DNA of 9,945 bases, taken from Aquificota bacterium (GTDB taxonomy: Bacteria; Aquificota; Aquificia; Aquificales; QOAS01). The position numbers were made by a program, and so were the translations under genes. Positions 5,809 through 9,945 of this stretch are shown piece after piece. The DNA lies in the NCBI GenBank assembly GCA_026987085.1, contig JALSNH010000156.1, forward strand, positions 1-9,945, written 5' to 3'. Position 1 is the first letter of the stretch. Each line of letters opens with the position of its first letter. The notes below the pieces were generated by a model, which was not told where the DNA came from, did no database searches, and worked only from the letters and a program-made list of their open reading frames with translations.

Positions 5809-6825
5809 ATGAAATCTGTAGCGGAACTTCTAAAAAAGAAGAAACTGAATTTAGAAAAAGGTATTTACATAATTCATGGTTCGGAGGAAATTCTGCATAA
5901 AAATTTTGTAAACCTTCTTAAAAGGCTATACGATTCCGTAAATATCTACCACGGTGAGGAGCTGGACTTAGAAAAATTTATTCAGCTTTTAGGAGAAAAA
6001 ACTCTCTTCGCTCAGAGAGGAAACATAAATGTCATCTTCAATGCCGAAAAATTTTTCTCTAGATTACGAAAAAAGCAAAAAGAAAAACTTATTAGACTTC
6101 TCCAAAGGGATTTAAAAAATGTGGTTGTTATATCAATAACGGCCGATTTAAAAAAGGGAGATCTTTCAAAGGAACCTTACAAAACTCTTTTTTCGGTAGC
6201 AAAGGATATTTTCGTGGCAAAACCTTTAAATAGAAAGCAGATAACAACCCTCTTAGAGAGGAAACTAAAATCTGCCGGCGTAAGTTTCGAACCGGAAATA
6301 ATTCCCTACCTTTTAGAGAGTTTTTCCGATCTGGTTCAACTCAAAATGGAACTGGAAAAACTCCTCACCTACGTCGGAGAAAAAGGAAAAATAACCCTTG
6401 CGGAGGTAAAAGAATTAATACAGGGTAATCCCAACTATACAGTTTTCGATTTTCAAAAAAGTTTCTTTGATAGGGATCTAAGTAAAAGTTTAAAAATCTT
6501 CGAAAGTTTATTGGAAGGACTAACACACTACGAAAGAACATCTTTAACACTCCAATTGGAAGGCCTAGTTTTAAACACCCTCAACAGGCTATTAATAGCA
6601 AAAGAAAAACTTGCAGCGGGTAAAAAACTCGAAACCTTCGCAAAGGATTTAGGACTTTTTTATCCTTTCCAAATAGCTCAATTTAAAAACTGGCTAAACC
6701 TTTGGAGTGAAAAGGAAATAGTTAGCACTTTAAGAGGTTTATATACCTTCGATCAAAAGGTAAAGTTGAAATTTCAACCCGCTGTGGACAACTTTAAAAA
6801 ATTTATTTTTAAAAGCTTGGGATAA
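5809..6825 (+). CDS. holA: DNA polymerase III subunit delta
   Basis: Delta is the clamp-loader subunit that opens the beta sliding clamp at primer-template junctions. The 338 residues fit the family (E. coli 343). The N-terminal AAA+-like domain starts at GIYIIHGSEEILH (18-30), where catalytic clamp-loader relatives have a P-loop; as is normal for delta, no Walker A is present. Further delta features are the strand VVVISITADLKKGDLSK (105-121), the middle lid domain with VQLKMELEKLLTYV (176-189), and NYTVFDFQKSFFDRDLSKSL (209-228). The C-terminal collar domain contains GLVLNTLNRLL (252-262) and ends LYTFDQKVKLKFQPAVDNF (311-329). The ribosome site is poor (GAG two bases before the ATG). It is divergent from the ParB-like gene and is followed after three bases by waaA in the same reading frame. 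I identify it by fold-level motifs, as HolA sequences diverge strongly. Confidence 0.9.
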   Translation: MKSVAELLKKKKLNLEKGIYIIHGSEEILHKNFVNLLKRLYDSVNIYHGEELDLEKFIQLLGEKTLFAQRGNINVIFNAEKFFSRLRKKQKEKLIRLLQRDLKNVVVISITADLKKGDLSKEPYKTLFSVAKDIFVAKPLNRKQITTLLERKLKSAGVSFEPEIIPYLLESFSDLVQLKMELEKLLTYVGEKGKITLAEVKELIQGNPNYTVFDFQKSFFDRDLSKSLKIFESLLEGLTHYERTSLTLQLEGLVLNTLNRLLIAKEKLAAGKKLETFAKDLGLFYPFQIAQFKNWLNLWSEKEIVSTLRGLYTFDQKVKLKFQPAVDNFKKFIFKSLG

Positions 6826-6828
6826 ATT

Positions 6829-7914
6829 TTGCGAAAATTGTTATTAGTGGGAAAAATTTGGTTTCATACTCCAAGTGTGGGAGAATTTAATACAGCAAAA
6901 CCTTTAATAGAATTTGTAAAAAATAATAAAAAACATACCGTTGTTCTCTCTTATAGCTCACCTAGAGCGGAAGAATTTTTTAAAAAACAAAATTCGGTCG
7001 ATAAGATTTACAAACTTTTTCCACCCTTGGGTTTCAAAGTTAAAAATTTCCTTAAAAAGGAAAAACCGGATACCTTTATTCTTGTGGAGAGTGATCGTTA
7101 TCCGGCCCTTTTAACTGCAAAGGTTGAAAGAAAATTTATAGTTAACGCCCGCATTAGTAAGAAAAGTTTCAGGCTTTTAAAGTTATTTAAGTTTTTTTAC
7201 GCTAAATGGTTCAATACCTTTGAAAAGATTCTATGTAAAGATGAGGAAGATTGTAAAAGATTTCACCTTTTAGGAGTAAAAAGTTCAATACTTCACCTCT
7301 GTGGAAATTTAAAAGCCGTTTCAAAACTTGGTGAGGTAAAAAAAGTTATCAAATTTCCTACCGAAAAGTTCATTATAGTTTTGGGAAGTACCCATGAAGG
7401 TGAGGAGGAAATTTGGTTAAATGCCTTTAAGAAGATAAGACAAAAAATACCTTATGCAGTCTTGGTTATAGCACCCCGCCACATAGGAAGGGCAAATAAA
7501 GTTTGCAAACTTGCAAAGGAGAAATTTCCAAATCTCATCATAAAAAGGAGAACCGAAATAACCGATACCTTTGATGGAGATATTTTAATAGTGGACACTC
7601 TAGGAGAACTCCTTGGATTTTATAAAACTGCAAATATTTGCTTTGTAGGCGGAAGTCTGGTAAAAGTGGGTGGGCATAATCTTCTAGAGCCGGCCTTCTT
7701 TTCAAAACCAACTCTCTATGGGCCCTATATATTTAAGTTCAAAGACCTTGAAAGGATTTTAGAAAATTTAGGTTTAGCCTATAAAGTAAAAAATGAGATC
7801 GATATAGTTCAAACGGTTATTAATATTTTCAAAAAACCTCCAAAGATTTTGAAAAATTTTGAAAACCTTTCAATGGAAATATTCAATTGCTATATTCAAA
7901 ATATATCTATTTAG
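6829..7914 (+). CDS. waaA: 3-deoxy-D-manno-octulosonate (Kdo) transferase, short N-terminus
   Basis: This GT-B (GT30) enzyme transfers Kdo from CMP-Kdo to the lipid A precursor at the inner membrane, so the organism should have an LPS outer membrane. Motifs in order are IWFHTPSVGEF (10-20) with the catalytic-base glutamate E19; LVESDRYPALL (85-95); NARISKKSF (106-114); CGNLKA (158-163); GSTHEGEEEI (186-195); APRH (215-218); DTLGELLGFY (256-265); and GGSLVKVGGHNLLEPA (274-289). The 361 residues are near the length I recall for the A. aeolicus enzyme (about 350). There are about 12 fewer residues before the catalytic glutamate, so the usual N-terminal membrane-associated helix is reduced. The start is uncertain: holA's TAA lies in the same frame only three bases upstream, leaving TTG at 6829 (taken here), TTG at 6838, GTG at 6847 or even ATT at 6826, none with a good SD. 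It is probably translated by re-initiation after holA. The 3' end overlaps the convergent membrane-protein gene by 8 bp. Confidence 0.93.
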   Translation: MRKLLLVGKIWFHTPSVGEFNTAKPLIEFVKNNKKHTVVLSYSSPRAEEFFKKQNSVDKIYKLFPPLGFKVKNFLKKEKPDTFILVESDRYPALLTAKVERKFIVNARISKKSFRLLKLFKFFYAKWFNTFEKILCKDEEDCKRFHLLGVKSSILHLCGNLKAVSKLGEVKKVIKFPTEKFIIVLGSTHEGEEEIWLNAFKKIRQKIPYAVLVIAPRHIGRANKVCKLAKEKFPNLIIKRRTEITDTFDGDILIVDTLGELLGFYKTANICFVGGSLVKVGGHNLLEPAFFSKPTLYGPYIFKFKDLERILENLGLAYKVKNEIDIVQTVINIFKKPPKILKNFENLSMEIFNCYIQNISI

Positions 7915-8977
7915 AAAATTTCTCCTCATAAATCTCTAAAAGGGTAATAAAAAGAGCAAAAATTGTTGGTCCCAAAAAGAGACCGGTAAAACCGAAAGCG
8001 ATTAAACCACCAATAACAGAGAAAAAAAGAACTATATAAGGTAATTCTATCTTTTCTTTCATAACCAAAGGTCTTACAAAGTTATCTATTGAGGAGATAA
8101 TTAAAAAGCCAATTGCTAAACCGATGATACCTTTAGTTTTATCTACCAACAAAAGCTCGTAAACGGTAATTGGAAACCATACATACCCGGTTCCAAAAGG
8201 TGGAATAAAGGCGAAGAGAACCGTTATTAGAGCCCATAAAAAAGGGTAGGGCAGACCGTAATAGATATAAAGGCCCAAAGCTATAAAAGATTGAACAATA
8301 GCGGTTCCCACCGTTCCGTAAATAACCCCGGTAACGGCGTTATAAACGGTTTGAAAAATTTCCTCTTTATCCTGCTCTTCTAAAGGTAAAATACGCTTGA
8401 GATGGTTTACAGCTGTCTTTCCCTGATAAAAGGCAAAAAAGAGGGTTAAAAGGTAAATAAATAAACCAAATAGGGCATTACCAAACCAGAAAACAAATTC
8501 CTTAGTAGACTTCGCAATCCAACCACTAAAATTGGTATATAAATGTTGAAGCCACCCTTTTAGGTTTTCCTCATTTAAAAACTCACCAATAGCGGGATAT
8601 TTTGCCTGCAACTTGTATAGGTAGATATAAAGCTTACTTTGAATCTCATTCACCAAAAGATCCAAACCACCCTTGTTTATAAATTGCTGGAGGTTCGAAA
8701 TTAATTTGACTAGCTCTTGACTCAAAATAACCCCCGCAACCGTAAAAGGCATAACAACCAAAGAGACCACCGTAAGGAGACTTAAAAAGGAAGCAACCAA
8801 ATCGGAAAAAAAGATTTTTTTAAAAAACCTTTGAACGGGATAGAAAACAGTTGCCGAAATGAGGGCTAAAATTATAGGTTGCCAGAAAGGGAGTAGCATA
8901 TAAACAACCAATCCAAATATGAACAAAACGGTGGCCAAAAACCCGTAGGTAAAAAGTTTTTTTCTAAAACCCTCCAT
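7907..8977 (-). CDS. AI-2E/PerM-family (UPF0118) membrane transporter
   Basis: A polytopic inner-membrane protein of the AI-2 exporter/PerM family. Members are linked to export of the autoinducer AI-2 or to Na+/H+ transport, but most are uncharacterised, so the substrate is unknown here. The 356 residues are typical. Three hydrophobic segments lie at about 11-29, 33-49 and 62-88. A more polar region with the family's soluble-domain character spans about 90-155. The C-terminal membrane half covers 160-348 and carries the diagnostic motifs FIPPFGTGYVWFP (257-269) and SIDNFVRPLVMKEKIELPYI (296-315), then GLIAFGFTGLFLGPTI. The ATG has no SD at normal distance; a perfect AAGGAGGT sits 19 bases upstream with no in-frame start nearer to it. 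TATATT (8997-8992) could be a -10 giving a very short leader. The gene overlaps waaA tail to tail. Confidence 0.93.
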   Translation of the reverse strand: MEGFRKKLFTYGFLATVLFIFGLVVYMLLPFWQPIILALISATVFYPVQRFFKKIFFSDLVASFLSLLTVVSLVVMPFTVAGVILSQELVKLISNLQQFINKGGLDLLVNEIQSKLYIYLYKLQAKYPAIGEFLNEENLKGWLQHLYTNFSGWIAKSTKEFVFWFGNALFGLFIYLLTLFFAFYQGKTAVNHLKRILPLEEQDKEEIFQTVYNAVTGVIYGTVGTAIVQSFIALGLYIYYGLPYPFLWALITVLFAFIPPFGTGYVWFPITVYELLLVDKTKGIIGLAIGFLIISSIDNFVRPLVMKEKIELPYIVLFFSVIGGLIAFGFTGLFLGPTIFALFITLLEIYEEKFSK

Positions 8978-9007
8978 AGTTCTAAAGCGAAAATATACCT
9001 CCTTAGG
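8978..9007. promoter_or_regulatory. 30-bp divergent spacer with SD/anti-SD element
   Basis: This gap separates the divergent starts of the AI-2E-family gene and gatA. It cannot hold two complete promoters, so at least one must reach into the opposite reading frame. On the minus strand it holds TATATT (8997-8992) and AAGGAGGT (9004-8997). On the plus strand the same bases read ACCTCCTT, an anti-SD, three bases before the gatA ATG, where an SD would be expected. Confidence 0.5.
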
Positions 9008-9945
9008 ATGGAAAAGGAAATTTTGAAACTATCGGCGGTCCAAATAAAGGAGGAAATCCAAAAAGGGAACCTAAAACCTACCGAGGTAATAGAGGCTTTT
9101 GCCAACCGTATTGAGGAGGTAGAACCCAAAGTTAAAGCTTTCGTAACCACTACCGTAGAAAGGGCTTACGAGGAGGCAAAAAACTTTAAAGGTGAAGGAA
9201 AGTTGGCGGGTGTCCCGGTAGCGGTAAAAGATAACATTCTCACCTACGGAGTAAAAACCACCTGCTCCTCCAAAATGCTCGAAAACTTTATAGCTCCCTA
9301 CGATGCGACAGTAAGTAAAAAGCTCAAAGAGGAAGGGGCAATTTTAATAGGCAAAACCAATATGGACGAGTTCGCAATGGGTTCCTCGACCGAATACTCT
9401 GCCTTTGGCCCCACAAAGAACCCGTGGGACCTCGAAAGAGTTCCGGGAGGCTCATCGGGAGGTAGCGCCGCCGCCGTGGCTGCATTGATGAGCCCCGTTT
9501 CTTTGGGTTCCGATACTGGAGGCTCTATTAGACAACCGGCCGCCTTTTGCGGAGTTATAGGATTAAAGCCGACCTACGGTCGGGTTTCCCGATACGGCCT
9601 TGTGGCCTTTGCCAGCTCCCTCGACCAGATAGGGCCTTTCGGCCGTTATACGGAGGACGTAGCCCTTCTTTTGGAGGTAATAAGCGGAAAAGACCCCAAA
9701 GACAGCACCTCCGTAGACAAACCGGTACCCGCCTACAGCGAGGAAATTAAAAAACCGCTCGGCAAAATTAAGGCGGGAGTTCCAAAAGAGATTTACGAGC
9801 TCGGCCTTAACGAGGAAGTAAAAGAGGTTTTCGAAAATTGGCTCAACGAACTTAAAAACCAAGGTATTGAAGTTGAGGTTATAGAGCTTCCCCACCTTAA
9901 ATATGCAATACCTATCTACTACATAATCGCAACTTCGGAGGCCTC
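9008..9945 (+). CDS. gatA: Glu-tRNA(Gln)/Asp-tRNA(Asn) amidotransferase subunit A (3' part outside window)
   Basis: GatA is the amidase subunit of GatCAB: it frees ammonia from glutamine, used to convert Glu-tRNA(Gln) and/or Asp-tRNA(Asn) to the amide form. By hand translation 312 codons are open to the window edge; the family is about 480 residues, so roughly a third is missing. The amidase-signature catalytic triad is complete: K74 in VPVAVKDN, S149 in PGGSSGGSAAAVA and the nucleophile S173 in GSDTGGSIRQPA. Their spacing equals that of known bacterial GatA (Lys79/Ser154/Ser178 in S. aureus, offset five). The ATG at 9008 gives the usual N-terminus, with no upstream start in frame, but there is no proper SD (only TTAGG touching the ATG). 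It is clearly richer in G+C than holA and waaA. Confidence 0.97.
   Translation, partial: MEKEILKLSAVQIKEEIQKGNLKPTEVIEAFANRIEEVEPKVKAFVTTTVERAYEEAKNFKGEGKLAGVPVAVKDNILTYGVKTTCSSKMLENFIAPYDATVSKKLKEEGAILIGKTNMDEFAMGSSTEYSAFGPTKNPWDLERVPGGSSGGSAAAVAALMSPVSLGSDTGGSIRQPAAFCGVIGLKPTYGRVSRYGLVAFASSLDQIGPFGRYTEDVALLLEVISGKDPKDSTSVDKPVPAYSEEIKKPLGKIKAGVPKEIYELGLNEEVKEVFENWLNELKNQGIEVEVIELPHLKYAIPIYYIIATSEA

Noticed and set aside
8872..9150. Minus-strand 92-codon frame spanning the AI-2E/gatA junction
   Set aside because: It runs opposite gatA and out of frame through the AI-2E-family gene; both real genes have clear family motifs there.
9547..9895. Open frames of 67 and 110 codons inside gatA
   Set aside because: They overlap the amidase-signature coding region in other frames and resemble no protein.

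Overview
The window looks like chromosome from a thermophilic, Gram-negative-type bacterium, most likely of the Aquificota (Aquifex / Desulfurobacterium side). The evidence is Lys/Glu-rich, compact proteins; two different ATP synthase b subunits encoded side by side; a short monofunctional-type Kdo transferase that resembles my memory of the Aquifex aeolicus WaaA; GatA of the indirect amidation pathway; and strong AAGGAGG ribosome sites on several genes. The lineage is inference; no rRNA gene is present to confirm it.

Layout. Positions 84-4678 on the minus strand read, in transcription order, tig (trigger factor), then the ATP synthase genes atpF', atpF, atpH and atpA. A good -10 box and SD sit in front of atpF'. 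The 83 bases beyond atpA hold no visible start of atpG. Upstream of tig, also on the minus strand, is a ParB-like (DGQHR-motif) protein gene at 4849-5646. A 162-base divergent spacer separates it from holA. In the middle of this A+T-rich spacer is a roughly 87-base G+C-rich island with strong predicted RNA structure, which I regard as the best candidate for something undescribed here. On the plus strand holA (DNA polymerase III delta) and waaA (Kdo transferase) follow each other almost without a gap. waaA overlaps by 8 bp, tail to tail, a minus-strand AI-2E/PerM-family membrane protein gene. That gene is separated by only 30 bp from gatA, which runs off the right edge of the window and is intact as far as it goes.

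How the genes relate. The atp genes build the peripheral stalk (b, b', delta) and the catalytic alpha subunit of F1Fo ATP synthase. tig is a ribosome-bound chaperone expressed just upstream. holA serves the replication clamp loader and waaA serves lipid A-Kdo synthesis; their close spacing points to co-transcription, not a shared pathway. gatA makes Gln-tRNA(Gln) and/or Asn-tRNA(Asn). Overall this is a core housekeeping region with tight packing, several unusual gene junctions, one uncharacterised ParB-like gene and one probable structured RNA or regulatory element. I see no insertion sequence, prophage, CRISPR array, tRNA or rRNA.
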